From Emydura subglobosa (lineage: Eukaryota > Chordata > Testudines > Chelidae): a stretch of 64,000 bases of DNA. Within the stretch, counting starts at the first letter, position 1; each line of letters opens with the position of its first letter. A model generated the notes under the pieces. The model had not been told where the DNA came from. It saw only the letters and a list, made by a program, of their open reading frames with translations, and did not search any database. A program made the position numbers and the translations under genes. Below are positions 45,138-57,900 of this stretch, piece by piece. The stretch is from contig ML680053.1 in the NCBI GenBank assembly GCA_007922225.1, positions 21,636,379 through 21,700,378 of the forward strand, given 5' to 3'.

Positions 45138-47009
45138 AAATGACTCAAACAATGCTACTTCTACCACTTCCTTTGGGAGACATTTCCATGGTCTAATAGG
45201 TCTCACAGACCAGTGTTCCCTTCCCCTTATGCTGACTGAGGAGAGATCACTGAAGCGCCTACCCATTCTTCTCGCATTGATGTATTTGCAGTTGAATGTT
45301 GGGGAACACATTCAGCTGGAGTGTGTCTAGAGCCAATGAGCAGCTGCTCTACAGAGCATGGCCTTCTGGGAAGGGGGTCAAAATTACATGTCAAATTATT
45401 AAACATGAAAGGATCAAAAACAAGGTTTTAGATGGAGCAATTTTTAGTAATTTTTTTGGTATAAGGCCATTTTCTACTCTTCTAGCACTGACAGCCTACC
45501 TTAGCACCCTATCCTGCCAAATACTGAGCATCCAACAGTCCCACTGCTGGAGATGCTCAGAATCAGGGCCATAGAGAGCAGGTGGGCCAAAAATTCTGTC
45601 TTTGATAAGTGTGAGAGTGGAGTGAAGGAATGTGTGAAGAACACTGGCTAAATTTTTCAACAGTGTGTGCCCAAAGAATGGTGCCTGAATCAATATCTAG
45701 GCTGATAAGCAGGTGGCCCAATGTTCAGAGGTGCTGAGCACCCACCCAGCTCTTTAGTAAACTTTATCCAGAGCTGAAGCTAATTAAAGTCACACACTAG
45801 GATGTTGGCAGTGTGATGTAGTGGTTGGAACAGGAGCCTGGCCTAGCAGTCTCAGCAGAAGCAGAGGACAGAACCACTGGTATGGTCAGACCAGGAGCTC
45901 TGAGGAAGGAGGGAAGTAGGCACAGGTTGGAGCAAAGGTCAGTGCAGGAAACAGATCTTGTACAGTTACAGGCACAGAACACATTCAGCAGCCCCTGTTC
46001 TGTTGGTGCTACCAGGCTTAAATAGGGATCTGTTGGCCTTTCTGTCCAATCAGAAAGCACAGTCAATTAATGGGGGTTTATTGGGCCCAGTTGAGCTCAT
46101 TGGGTTGCTAGGCAACTGCACCCAGAACCAGCTGAGTTCCTGAAAACCAGCTCCTGGACACAAGTTTGCTTTTGTTTCTTCAAAAGATTCTTTTTGCTTT
46201 TTGGTTCAGACCTATTTGACACTTTTTCCTGTAGCACTGAAGATGTTGGGCTAAGTATCAGTGGAGGTGTTTTTTTAGCCCCAAGTAATCTTAATTCTGA
46301 AACATCTTTTTTGGGGGAAGAGCCCATCCAGGTTTTTTCCCCTTAAAGGGCTGTATCCCCTTTCTATTTATGCTGTGCCCCACATAAGCAACAGGAAGGA
46401 ACAATTCTCTTCTTTCTTAGCCCTAAACCCATATTTTTGCATTCTTCTGAGAACCAGCCTGTGTAGCCTGGCCTTCTACCTACACAAACAATGAGTGCTC
46501 AGTACTTTAATCTCTGAGCTGAGCTGGGGAGCAGCGGCTCCTTGCCAAATTTACCACTCCCCCATCCCAACACACACACATGGTCTCTGATCCCCTGACA
46601 CTGAACCTCAAGCCCCATCTTCCCTTTGTCATCGGTATGGACTGATAGCCTTCCTCTTCCCCTCTGAAGACAGAGGGGGCCAGCTGTCTCCTTATCTCCA
46701 GTCTTTGAGAGGCTGCTATAAGGACCCCTTATAGTGTCCTAGTACATTGAAAGTACTAGGATCTTTAGATGAAAAGGCACAGTCTCCCTTCACCCATGGT
46801 CCCAGAAGTAGACTGAACTAAACTGGCTCCAGCCTTGTGGTCCTGGGATAACTCTATGCCATGGGGAGGATTCCCTCACTCATGTTGTGAGGGAAAATTC
46901 TTATCGCTGTCAAACCCCTTCCATGGGTCTGGAGCTTCACGCAGGCCGGCACTACTTTTATGGAATGTAGGCACTTTAAATCCATGCTTTTTTTTGTTGG
47001 CTTTAGCAC
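45138..47009. other. unassigned sequence
   Basis: No gene recognised. 'gtgatgtagtggttggaaca' at about 45812 resembles a SINE A-box head, but no matching body follows. Confidence 0.35.
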
Positions 47010-47480
47010 TGTGATAGGGTGTCTGCCCCACATTGGCCATTAAGGGATTAATAGAGCTCTAGAGAGGCTGCACAAGAGGCAACCAACTAAAGAAGAGCTG
47101 AGAGGAGTGGCCAATCAGGGCCCAGCAGGCCCATATAAGAAGAGCTGCAGGGCAGTGTCAGTCACTCTCTGGAGTTTGGGGGAGGGAGAATAGACTAGCT
47201 ACTTTGCTAGCTGAAGACCACTAGGACACAGGTTAGAGCAATACTGTAGACAGGGACTGAGGGAGCTAAGAACAGCTCCTAGTTGGCTGCAGAGATTTTC
47301 AGGCTGAAGCAAGGGTGGAGAGGGTGCTGGGGACTGCAGGGAAATGGCCCAGGGAGATAGATTGAGGAGTTGGGGAGGATTACAGCAAGTGACTGCCTTC
47401 CATAGGGTCCCTGGACCAGGATTCAGAGTAGTGGGTGGGGTGTTCCCCCCTCTCACCCCGCTCCCCGTATGGACAGAAAA
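47010..47480 (+). mobile_element. LTR-like block
   Basis: Starts 'tgtgatagggtgtctgcccc'. It has a CCAAT-like 'gccaatcagggcc' (about 47110) and a TATA-like 'ccatataagaag' (about 47131), the usual U3 promoter order. It ends past 'cagagtagtgggtggggtg', the motif shared with the 5.4 and 53.5 kb blocks. The 3' edge and any duplication are not resolved. Confidence 0.55.
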
Positions 47481-48805
47481 TGACTGGAAAAATGTGGCTG
47501 TAGCCTGAATTATTCCAGGCTCTTGATATATGCAGCTAGGGGTGATTTCTAGCACTGAAGGGATTTATGCAATTCTGTCTAGCATAGTTTGTCAGGCAAT
47601 TAGTGTGCCTAAATATGTAACATTTCAATTTCATGTAATTTCAGCAGATGTTTTTATAGAAATGCTAAAAGTGCTCATATCCATAAATGGGAATGATAGG
47701 GAATAAAACCAAGACCCCAGTACTGCAGTTGCATTTGTACAGGTGGCTATTTACGCTTATGCATAACCCCATTTCAATGGGGCTTTGTGTGGTTTCTCAT
47801 TTTCACGGTTATGAACTCAATTTCAGGATTGGGGCTATATTTTGATTAACTCTGTTTTAATTCCACAAATAGATAATAAACTCAAGAGTTCCATGACCCC
47901 AGAGTGAATTTTCATTGTATATGAGATGGAATTAGTGTTATCTTTAAAATACACAATGCTTAAGTTTTGGTGGGGAAATCCATCATTTGAAAATGAGTTT
48001 TGTCACTTAAAAAGCAAAGTTTACATAGATGTTTACGTGGGGTTTTTTCACTTAAAAATGCTGACTTTCAATCAGATGTTCTTTACCAAGTTAAAATACT
48101 GCAGTTATAATCAATACTTTAATTTCTTGGGTGGCTGAAGATGCTTGACTTTCACCTTTATGTATTTAGATACTTATTACACATATGGATATCTGGCATT
48201 GTTGTACCTGGGAAATGGGAATGAATGATGGAAGTTGACTGAGGGCTGATGGTAACTGGAAATACTGCTGGGAGCTGAGATGCTATGAACGGCTACTCTT
48301 GTAATCTACTGGGAGTAGGTTTGCTATGGGAAATTAAATGTGTTTGTGACCTTTGAAACTTACTGAATATAATTAACCAGAAATCTTCTATACCTACAAA
48401 TTGTGGATCCAAGTGGTCTATAATAAACATTGTTCCTATTACCACCTCCACTCTCCTTCCCTTGCATTGTTTCACTCATCTGTTAGCTTTCTCTGAAATT
48501 GAAGAATGATACTTTCTTTTAGTATGGTCAACATTTTTAGAAATGCCCAGTGATTTTTGTCTGCCTCGGTATGTGGTTGCACAGTTAGAAACCCTTCAAA
48601 AGGAGCCTGTTCCCCACTGCCCCCTGGGATGGGTGTTCAGCAATTTCTGACTCCTTTCAAGGTGGGCAGACAACTAAAATTCCATTTCACACAACTTCAG
48701 GGTTTCACTTTTTTTTTTTTTTTTTATTGTGCTAATGGGGACAAACCAGACCTTTAGTGTGTGGGGGGGAGAAGGGGGATGGAAATGACCCACCCCAGAA
48801 TAGTC
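47481..48805. other. unassigned sequence
   Basis: No gene or classifiable repeat recognised. A T-run occurs at about 48709-48725. Confidence 0.4.
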
Positions 48806-48890
48806 AATAGTCTGGTGGTTAGGGCACTTTCTGGGCATGCAGTATATTCAAGGTCAAATCCCTACTCTACTTGATGGCACCAGAAGAAAG
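48806..48890 (+). mobile_element. tRNA-derived SINE head (MIR-like)
   Basis: An A-box-like 'tggtggttagggcac' and, about 35 bp on, a B-box-like 'ggtcaaatccc' in normal spacing. The conserved MIR core does not follow clearly. Confidence 0.45.
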
Positions 48891-51069
48891 GTGGTAAAAA
48901 ATATTCTTAACAGGCAAAATAATGTAACTATTCTCATTATGAGAAATGGCTGGGCTGTTTATAGCTAAAGCTTTACAGAACAATTCAGCCTTGGGCAGAT
49001 ATTCAGCATGGGAAATTTCAGCCTGAATGGTTAAAGTTAGGCAAAATTATAAACAAATGAAAACAGTCTAATAATGGGAAGTGTCAGGAAGCATTAACTG
49101 TAGGTGTCACTAACTGTGCTGCCTTATGATGATCATACAAATAAAAAAGCTATTGCTAATTATAAAGTAGTTTTGAGGTCTTGTTTATCTAAAAAGACAT
49201 AGGACTACCAGAAATCCCTTATGCTCGGGAGAAGAGAGAATTCATCTCTATTCTTGAGGTTTTTCAGTGTGAAAGTATTGTATTTGAGAGAGCTTCTTGA
49301 GGAAAACAAAAGGTTTCTGAGGTGAAGAGCAATATATATTGTCATTTGTGGGAGCTGGAATCTCAGCAGGGGAGACTGTCTTGCACAGAGGGAAAAGTTC
49401 TCAAAATCCACTAAATATTTGCAGTCTCTGGGGAGTAAAAAAATAAAGGAATAATTGCACCGGAGTGCCTTCAAAGGAAGGCAAATTTAGAGCAACTTCA
49501 GATACTGAGCTAAATGCACTTATGATAGCTCTTAATTAAAATGAGTGTTACAAGGATTAACATTTGCAAAGCTCCTCAGGTGGAATGTGGTATAGAAATG
49601 TGGAGTACAATGAATCAGAAACAGTGACTGTCCTTTACTGCACTGTTTCCCCTCTACTTTGTCTGTTTATTGTTAGTGGATGGGAAAGTTAGAAATAGTT
49701 TCTGCATAAGTAAATTAGTTAAATTGAGGGTATGAAGGAAAAGGCTGCTCCTGTTGTGAAAGGCTGGCTATTTGTCTCCCAGCAGTAAATTAAGTGATGC
49801 TAGTTTTAAAACTTAATCTGGAAGAAATCATCCTAAAATATAGGAAGGGCCAGATCTTCAGCTGGTGTAAAGTAGCATGACCTATTTCAATCAATGGAAC
49901 ATCACTACTAGACCCCAGCAGGGAACCAGTTTTGTAAAGTTCACATCTATAAAGTAATAGAAAGGTATTGCTTCATTACTCACTGTGGTATCAGACAAAG
50001 CCCAGAGTGCTGTAGTGAATACTGCATTCTGTGTCTGAAAGGCGTAATTACTGAAGCTGTTGCAGTAGGCAAAACTTGGTTTTGTCAGTAAATTAAACCA
50101 TTACTGCTCAGCCACACTGGGAGCAGATACAAAGCATGAGAAGTCATTTTTGCCTTTCTAACTATCGTCACTCTTTAAAGATGCCAAAGATGCAAAAGAA
50201 AAGAAATAAGTGATAAAAGTCTGGACTATGTGATTAATTGGGTCACATGCAGAGCTAGTGTGAATAGATGTATATCAATGGCCTGGTGCCTACTCATGAA
50301 AGCAGTGAATTTGGGCCCTAGTCTCTACAGCTGACACTGTTCCAGGCTTCCCCCGCGCGCACACACACCCTCTTCACTTTCTATTATGGTAAGAATGAAG
50401 GTTCTCTTCCTCAATAACACACAGACCACAATGTTTTCCATCAAGAGGCAGATCAATTCATTGTGATCCCTTTCAAGAGCTGAAAGTACTGGTCTCATTA
50501 ATGCCCAGGCATGGCCAAACAAAATGAAAATGGGCTGATCAATAAGCAGCTCACCAGATGAATTTTATTTTCTAGTAGCTAGTTGCAAGCCTTGGTTTGC
50601 ATTTATCTGATTGAAATTGTACACATAGGAAAGGTATATAATTGAATGCTAATGTCACGTGAATACTTAATGAAACTTGTGGTAAGGGATTAAATGTGTT
50701 TAGCTAATTGAATACTCATTAATTTGGATTTTACACTACTTTTATCTACATCACTGCTCACCCATACCTGGGCTCTTTGTCACTAGTAACCACCTCAAGA
50801 TGAAGTACATTTTTTTTCCTGAATAGGTATTAATTAAAATAAGTCTTCCTAGAAGAATGCATGTAGATAGGCAGTTAACTTAGAACATTGACATAAACAC
50901 TCTTGTGGAATCTTAGTTTAATCACAAATCATAATGTCACAAGAAACTGACTTTATTGCACATATAAAATTCTGCATAATAACAATGACATCAGCTATCA
51001 TTATTTACATTAGAGCAGAGTTGTGTAGAATTTGGCAGTTTGCACAGGCTGAAATTAACTTTCAAAGTG
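48891..51069. other. unassigned sequence
   Basis: No gene recognised. 'gggccagatcttcagctggt' at 49848 is probably half of an old palindromic MITE. Confidence 0.4.
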
Positions 51070-51790
51070 CAAAACTGTCAATGGCAGAAAACATGTGATA
51101 CTTCCCTGGGATAGCTCACCTGGCCTTGCTCTCTATGTACAACTTAGCAATGGGTGTACCGCAGCCCCCGAGTTCTCTGGGAGCCTCATGGGAAGTATTC
51201 AGCCCCATACCATGGTACACACAACTGTCAGATTTGCTACTTCCAAAGGAATAGTAGTACACCCTAGCTTGCAAGATTCAATTAGCACTTTAGAGAGAGC
51301 GAGATAGTGGAAACAAGAATAAGTTTATCATCAAAGCACAGAGATACAAGTGATAGAAAGTAAGCATTATCTATAACCTTTGTTTCCATTAAACAATCAT
51401 AGTACACTTTCCAGAGCCTAAACTTAACTCACAAGGCATTTCCCCTATCTCCTATAAGATAGCTTACCCCAAGTCCTTTTCCCAGGGTTTTCAACCAGTC
51501 TGGCTGCGATTCCTTCTCATGAGATCAAGCCTGCTGGCAGCTTGTCCTCACAAAATGAGCAAATAAGTAGGGGTTCATCCACTTCCCAGATATAGTTTCA
51601 AAAGTTCATTATCTTACTCCAAAAGAGGATAGCCCCTACTGCCTTTGTTTTTACTGCAGCTCCCACAATCTATTGTTTAACATTTTGCTCAGAATATAAG
51701 TGGACATTTATTCTGAACTGTACAATATCCATTTTCATATGAACAGCCAGAGTGAGATAAGCATCTCTACCCCCCCTGCCTGGCAGGAAT
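51070..51790 (-). mobile_element. LTR-like block, antisense
   Basis: 'caagaataagtttatcatca' (about 51316) and the following 'gatacaagtgatagaaagta', with scattered pyrimidine-rich segments, resemble the antisense of turtle endogenous LTRs around their polyadenylation site. Neither end nor a duplication was found. Confidence 0.35.
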
Positions 51791-52178
51791 ATGTGGATTA
51801 CTTTTAGCTCTCAGATCTAGATAATGTAACTTTTTAGTATATATACGTAACTCATATTTTGTGTACATACATCATACAGTGAATATGATGACCATAGTGA
51901 TACAGGCTTTCAGTAGAGACCTTACATGACATTGTTTGGGGGACTAATATGCATAAGTCAAAGCAACTTAATTTTGCTCCATATTGTACTGGATGTCAGT
52001 GGTCCCAGAGGCTTGGGATCATTGTGGCACATGGTTATCTTGGCCTTGAGTCTTTTTCTTACACCAGAAGCTGGAATGGGTGAAGAGGCATCACAAAAGC
52101 CCTATGCCACTAGAGGATACAACTTTGCTGATGGCTCGATACAAATCAGCCTTTATGCTGGTGTACCATTACCTGACT
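51791..52178. other. unassigned sequence
   Basis: No gene or classifiable repeat recognised. Confidence 0.4.
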
Positions 52179-52191
52179 CACTATAGTCTAT

Positions 52192-52748
52192 ATCCAGAGG
52201 GGTAGCCGTGTTAGTCTGTATACAGCAAAAACAACGAGAATTCTGTAGCACTTTAAANNNNNNNNNNNNNNNNNNNNNNNNNNNNNNNNNNNNNNNNNNN
52301 NNNNNNNNNNNNNNNNNNNNNNNNNNNNNNNNNNNNNNNNNNNNNNNNNNNNNNNNNNNNNNNNNNNNNNNNNNNNNNNNNNNNNNNNNNNNNNNNNNNN
52401 NNNNNNNNNNNNNNNNNNNNNNNNNNNNNNNNNNNNNNNNNNNNNNNNNNNNNNNNNNNNNNNNNNNNNNNNNNNNNNNNNNNNNNNNNNNNNNNNNNNN
52501 NNNNNNNNNNNNNNNNNNNNNNNNNNNNNNNNNNNNNNNNNNNNNNNNNNNNNNNNNNNNNNNNNNNNNNNNNNNNNNNNNNNNNNNNNNNNNNNNNNNN
52601 NNNNNNNNNNNNNNNNNNNNNNNNNNNNNNNNNNNNNNNNNNNNNNNNNNNNNNNNNCTCACTTCCTCAACTGCAAGTGAGGAAGTGAGCTGAAGCTCAC
52701 GAAACCTTATGCCTGCTGAAATTAAATTTGTTAGTCTTTAAAGTGCTA
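52192..52748. mobile_element. palindromic Penelope-type (SINE-like) insertion with gap
   Basis: Exact 13 bp duplications 'cactatagtctat' lie at 52179-52191 and 52749-52761. The left end reads 'ggggtagccgtgttagtctg', the well-known turtle repeat head, then 'tgtagcactttaaa' (52244-52257) up to the gap. The right end reads 'gaagctcacgaaacc', 'aaatttgttagtc' and 'tttaaagtgctaca' (52737-52750), the Penelope tail also seen at 8.7 kb. The two 14-mers are reverse complements. Just right of the gap, 'ctcacttcctca' (52658-52669) pairs with 'tgaggaagtgag' (52678-52689). The insert is therefore a tail-to-tail palindrome interrupted by Ns. Confidence 0.75.
52258..52657. other. assembly gap, 400 N
   Basis: Exactly 400 undetermined bases inside the palindromic insertion. 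Open frames crossing it on both strands are meaningless. Confidence 1.
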
Positions 52749-52761
52749 CACTATAGTCTAT

Positions 52762-53485
52762 GGTGTACATGATGAATGGAGACATCTATAGTTACTTTTC
52801 TTCACTTTTTGGACAGTTGATAGAATAGTGTCCTATTAAATATTTCACTGAGTTAATTGGCCTCCCTTTTATTTCAGCATCCTCAATGGAAACAAAGCTC
52901 TTAATTATCTTGGGGCAGCCCTGATACAACTTTCATCCTATTAAGTTAAACGTTTGATCATTTGTTTTTTGTCAGATACACAGGTGTCGGGGATGCCTGC
53001 AAAAGATGGTTGGAATTTATTTTTCATTAAAAACTTAAAAAGAAAACTTTTTATTTTGTTTGCAACTTTTCCTTTTTTCTATTTTTACAAATACTTTTAA
53101 TGAATTTTTTCAAAATGAATGATTTTATTTTGAGGAAAATGGGAGTTATGGGGAGTAAAAAAAACCTGTGTGGAAGATCCACTTAAGATTTCATTCTGGA
53201 ATCAACATTATTTTGTTTAGACATGCCTAAAATGGGTATAGATATCTCTTGCAAAAGTGTTGTTATATCTGTGGAAGAATCATGCAGAGAACATCTGTCT
53301 TTCATCTAATTAAAATGGAGCTAAAATTTTGGTAGCGGAAAACCTGTAAACATTTTTTAGAATCCAATAGGAAATCCATTTGGACTATGCTTTCTCAGGC
53401 TTAAGAACATGTTTAGTGTTTCATACGTAATCTACAGAAACTGGTTATTCCAAATATCTCTGATCTGATTTATCAGAAATTGGTT
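52762..53485. other. unassigned AT-rich sequence
   Basis: No gene recognised. 'ttttcattaaaaac' and 'ttttcaaaatgaatg' words at 53.0-53.15 kb suggest an AT-rich fold-back relic. Confidence 0.35.
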
Positions 53486-54330
53486 GTGTGATCCCGTGAT
53501 GGGCCATACTTGGCCTTTGCGACTATCTACAGGAGGACCCATGGTCCTACTACACTCTGCCCCAGGAAGCAGTGAAGTAACAGGAAAGGAGCAGCGAAGG
53601 TGGGTCCTCTAGGCCTGCCTCGAGGGGCCTCATGGAAGCAGCCAATCAGAGCTCAACAGACTCAGATAAAAGTTGCTGCAGGGCCATTGCAGCTCAGTTG
53701 CTGGCTGGGACCAGAAAGGTGAGGAAGCCACAGGAGCTTGAGGATCGCCAGAGTTTGTTTCTGGCTGCATTTCCTTAAGCTGGGTTTGCAGGGAGAGAGG
53801 CTCTAAGAAACTTAACCCTGAGGTGAGGGTGGAGCTACAAGAGGCCCTGTAGGAAGAGGCCAAGGGAAGAAGCAGCATCAATCTGAAATTGAGCAGTGTC
53901 TAGCTGCTATTTCTAGGATTCCTGAATTGGAGCTCAGAGTAGTGGGTCGGCGTGAGTTCCCCTACCAGCCACAGTGGCATAAACCCCCAGAAGGGGATGG
54001 TTTGAGAGCCCAAACCAAGGGCTGAATTTAAAGGGCTCAGAATCAGAGCTGAAGACCCTAGTGAGGGCAACAAGACTGTTCATTTATTGTATTCTTTACT
54101 ACCCCAGAAATGGTTCATTTGCACTTTGTGACTTTTCCAAAGGGCCAAGCCACTGAAGATCAGCCAAGGTGAACCAGCAGCCTCCAGGGAGTGCCGGGGT
54201 GAGAAAAGGACAGTGGTACTACACCCAACCACTAGGAAGTGCTCAAAGGACAGTGCCCGCATTACAGACCCTAAACAAAATCTAGGAAATGCATTCCAGC
54301 ACGCTGCAGAATCTGACACAAGTTGGGACT
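53486..54330 (+). mobile_element. LTR-like block
   Basis: Begins near 'tgtgatcccgtgatgggcc'. It has CCAAT-like 'gccaatcagagc' (about 53641) and TATA-like 'agataaaagttgc' (about 53665), then a purine-rich leader, and 'cagagtagtgggtcggcgtg' followed by 'agttcccc' at 53935-53961. Its layout parallels the 47.0 kb block. The right boundary is uncertain. Confidence 0.5.
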
Positions 54331-57300
54331 ATATGTTGTGGGCTTGATTTTCATTTCCATTAAGGCCATTTTACACTGCTCTGGAAGCATCAAGAAGCCT
54401 TAGATAAATAAATAAAACCCACATTTGGTTTCAGTATTGTGTATGCAACAGAAATCAAGTGGGTTTCATATAGGTTCAAGTGTAAATTACATTATGGCCC
54501 CTTTACACTGGTACAGAGCTACTTCTACATCTTCTAGCACAATGGCATCCTGATTCGTGACTGAGACTCCTAGGCTCTTCTACTGCAGGACAAGTAAGAG
54601 TGATTTAAGAGACCTAAGGACCTGAGAATCAGGCCCTATGAACTTAGCAGTGATAGCATCTGAACATTTGACCATTAAATCCTAACATTCCATATATTTC
54701 TGGTTTTCTTTTCTTAATTTTCTCCCTTCATTCCTATCTATAGCCCTTTTGTAAACTTTGTGCTTCTCAACTAAAGAGATCATATGAGCCATGTAGCGTC
54801 AGTTTGCTACACTATATTCAAAAATATTTTTGATCAGGTTTGCAAGGCTCCACCCTATACTTCCTAGGCAGCAACATGTAGCCACTGGTCCTTAATCTAT
54901 AACACCAAATGTTGTACTACTCTTCCTCATTCTTGAGTTCCTCACTGACATCCTTCATTTTTGCCCCCTCCTGTTAACTTCATCATCCTATTTGTTAGGT
55001 GACATAGTACTATTGTGAAATCAGAACTGGCATTATCAGCTTCTCTGACTCCTATATCAATGTTTGGCTCTTGCTTCTGAAGTGGAATGGCTGCTATTAC
55101 GGATTTTAGTTCAACAGTTCTTTGATCTCTAGAACCAAAAATTGGCTTGTTGGAAGGTGCATAATGACAAGGAAACTTTATTGTTCCAACTCTGTAAATC
55201 TGTACATGGTCTCTTTCTTTCTGAGACTTGCTAATGGCGCTGTTGTGACAATGAAACCCACACCTTGCCTGCTTAGGAAAGAAACTACAATGCTCTGTAG
55301 GCCATTGTCACTGTTTATGGAACTATGATTCTAAAAAGTCAAACAGGAGACCTGCAGAGGGAACAGAGTGCATTAAAAAGTCCACTCTTGAACAGTATTC
55401 AGACCTGGTGTGGCATCCAACATTTCTAAAAATTGTAAAGTTCAATTTTCAAAATCTTCATCAGCAAAGCCAGTATGACTCATAACCAATGACTAGTAAA
55501 CACACCAAGTAAAAATGGATATTTTAACTATCCTCCCAGGATAGAGCATATAAAAAGACTTCCATGTTAGATTTGTTTAAGTGCCAAAACACTACTTACT
55601 CTTTTGTAGTTAGGCTATTCATTCAGTACTAGTTTGTTGAAGTTGAAATACAAAATTAATTCATTTTTGTGATACAAACTTTCTGATCTCCAGTAAAATT
55701 CCAACCTTTTAAAAGACCCACCCATGGCTCCTGGTGCTGCAATTCTAAGAAAAACCACTAAACATCATGAGACTTGCAATTACATTGAGTTGGCAATGCT
55801 GCTTCTCAGAGGGGGGAAGTGAGGCCCGGGGCAGGAAATGGGAGAGCCAGGTGGATGCTAATTTGGGACAGATGCATGATTAATTCAATCCTCTTCTATC
55901 TGTTTCCTGCTCATGATAGGTGATTTGCTCTTTCAGGCCTGGACAGATGGTGCTCAAGCAAGTCAGTAGAAGTTCTGTGCCAGGCTCTCAAGTGTGACTT
56001 TAAAAGGTACCCACTGAAAAGATAAATGATTCTCAAAAGTTGACTTTAAAAAAAGAATTTTTTAAATTTTGATCTGGAAACTAGAAAATACAAAATGTTA
56101 AAGTTCTGCAAACCTGAGAGGGAAATTAGAAACACTAATTGAAATGAACAGAGTGATTAGGCTTGTCCAAACATGGGAAAAAATGCACAGGAGTGTTAAA
56201 CAAGATATTAGAAGTTGATAAAATTGTACATTTTTGCAAATATCTGGGGATGGGGAAGACTGTCTGGTTTATAGGGTTATTGGATATCAGTCCCTTCTGA
56301 CTTCTCCCTTGGCAAGGCCTGTGTTCATCAGGCTCCCAGTGTCTTAAGTAATTTCATGCTTTATGTAATGGAGGACCCAACATTTTACTACAACTATTAG
56401 ATACATCATATTGGTGAATTTGTTTAGGAGAACCATATCACCACTCAATGATCCACTATGCTGAAATCATCGGGGAATACTGAGCTGAATTCTGCCATTG
56501 GATGAATGAACAAGAATCCCATTCATATTGGTGGGAGCTGCACTTGCTCAATGGAGCAGAATTTGTCCCCCTGTCTGCAGAAGCAGCTAAAACATTTATT
56601 AGCTGGAACTCATCTCTATAACTCTGCTGTTACCTTTGGAGGTTACAGAAGGGATCAGTTATGTTTGTTTTCTCCAATGAAGAAATTGCTGGGATCTAAC
56701 TATTTGATCTGTTCTTTCTAGATGTACAGGTTAAATGCTTCCCTGGTATAACACCACAAGGTCAATTGAGTTATACGAAGGATGCAAATGGCCCACTGAG
56801 TTCAACTTGTTGGAGCTATAGTTCTGAAAAGGCAGGTTTAGAGGTGCTCTAGCCTTCAAAGATGTATCCACAAAAAGCCTCTGTAATAACGCAATTGAAT
56901 GTAGTTATCAAGAGCCCTGTAGGGATGTGTTCTAAATGTAAATGTAATCATGTGGTGTTTGAAAAAGTATCATGAAATTATGGTTTAATATCTGTCTTGT
57001 TCCAGTTCTCTTGGTACTATGAGACCGGTGGGAACATATATTTCAAGGAGTAATTGTCCTTAAGCTTTATGGTTTATTTTAAGAGACTATCAAATATCAG
57101 ACACAGGACTTTTACACACCTTGAGCAACTTTATTGAGCAATGTTGCTTGTCCCATTAATGATCAGTCAGTCTTCTAAGTACATTGTTCCATCCTGAGAC
57201 TGGCTGTTTGATCACTTTCTGAACAGTAGTCGCAGTATTGTTTGTATGGTGAGAGGAAGAAAAGAAAAATCCTTTTGCTGCTTGATTTCAGGGAGAACTG

Positions 57301-57696
57301 TACAATATTTCATTTCAATTAACAAGTCCAATCTCTTCCTGGATACCCCAAAGTTCCCAAATCCTGGAATATTAGGTTATAATAAAGGCTACTGTACTCT
57401 GTCATATTGAAATTCTAGGGTTAGTCCCAGGTCTCAGTCTCATACTCCCTGGTCCTGCAGGTATGAATGGGAAGGAGCAAATGCAATACATTTCCCAAGT
57501 AGCAGTGCTACTTGAGGATTTTAAATGTTGCAGAGCCTTAGATTTTGGCTCCTGTTTATGTGGCTACCTATACATTCTCCTTTGACTCCTCCCAGCAAAA
57601 CGCAGTTTCCTGGAAAAGGGGGTGGGACACATTTTTGTTCTCCAGCCCAGATACACATTTCTTAAACTTACATAGAACCTTCTACAGTGGTTCAGA
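54331..57696. other. unassigned sequence
   Basis: No gene recognised across 3.3 kb. 'aaataaataaataaaac' at about 54406 is a short A-rich repeat. Confidence 0.4.
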
Positions 57697-57900
57697 ACAG
57701 CAGTCCCTCTAATCCAGTTTCCTGTCTCTCTCAATGGCCAGTACCAGATGTTTCAGACAAAGGTTTTGAAATGCAATAATATGTACATGGGGAGATTTTT
57801 CCCTAGATCCCATCAGTTAACAACTGGCTTATGTCCTGAAACATGGAGGTTTTTATTCCTTTACAGTTTACTCTGTGCCTTAAATTACCTCCCTAGTTGC
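57697..57900 (-). mobile_element. CR1 3' fragment
   Basis: 'ctctaatccagtttcctgtc', 'caatggccagtaccagatg' and 'ttatgtcctgaaacatgg' are the antisense of the TTCTTATG-tailed CR1 3' region or a close relative. Confidence 0.7.

Noticed and set aside
52153..52693. Open frames of 161-169 residues spanning the gap
   Set aside because: They consist mostly of undetermined residues across 400 N.
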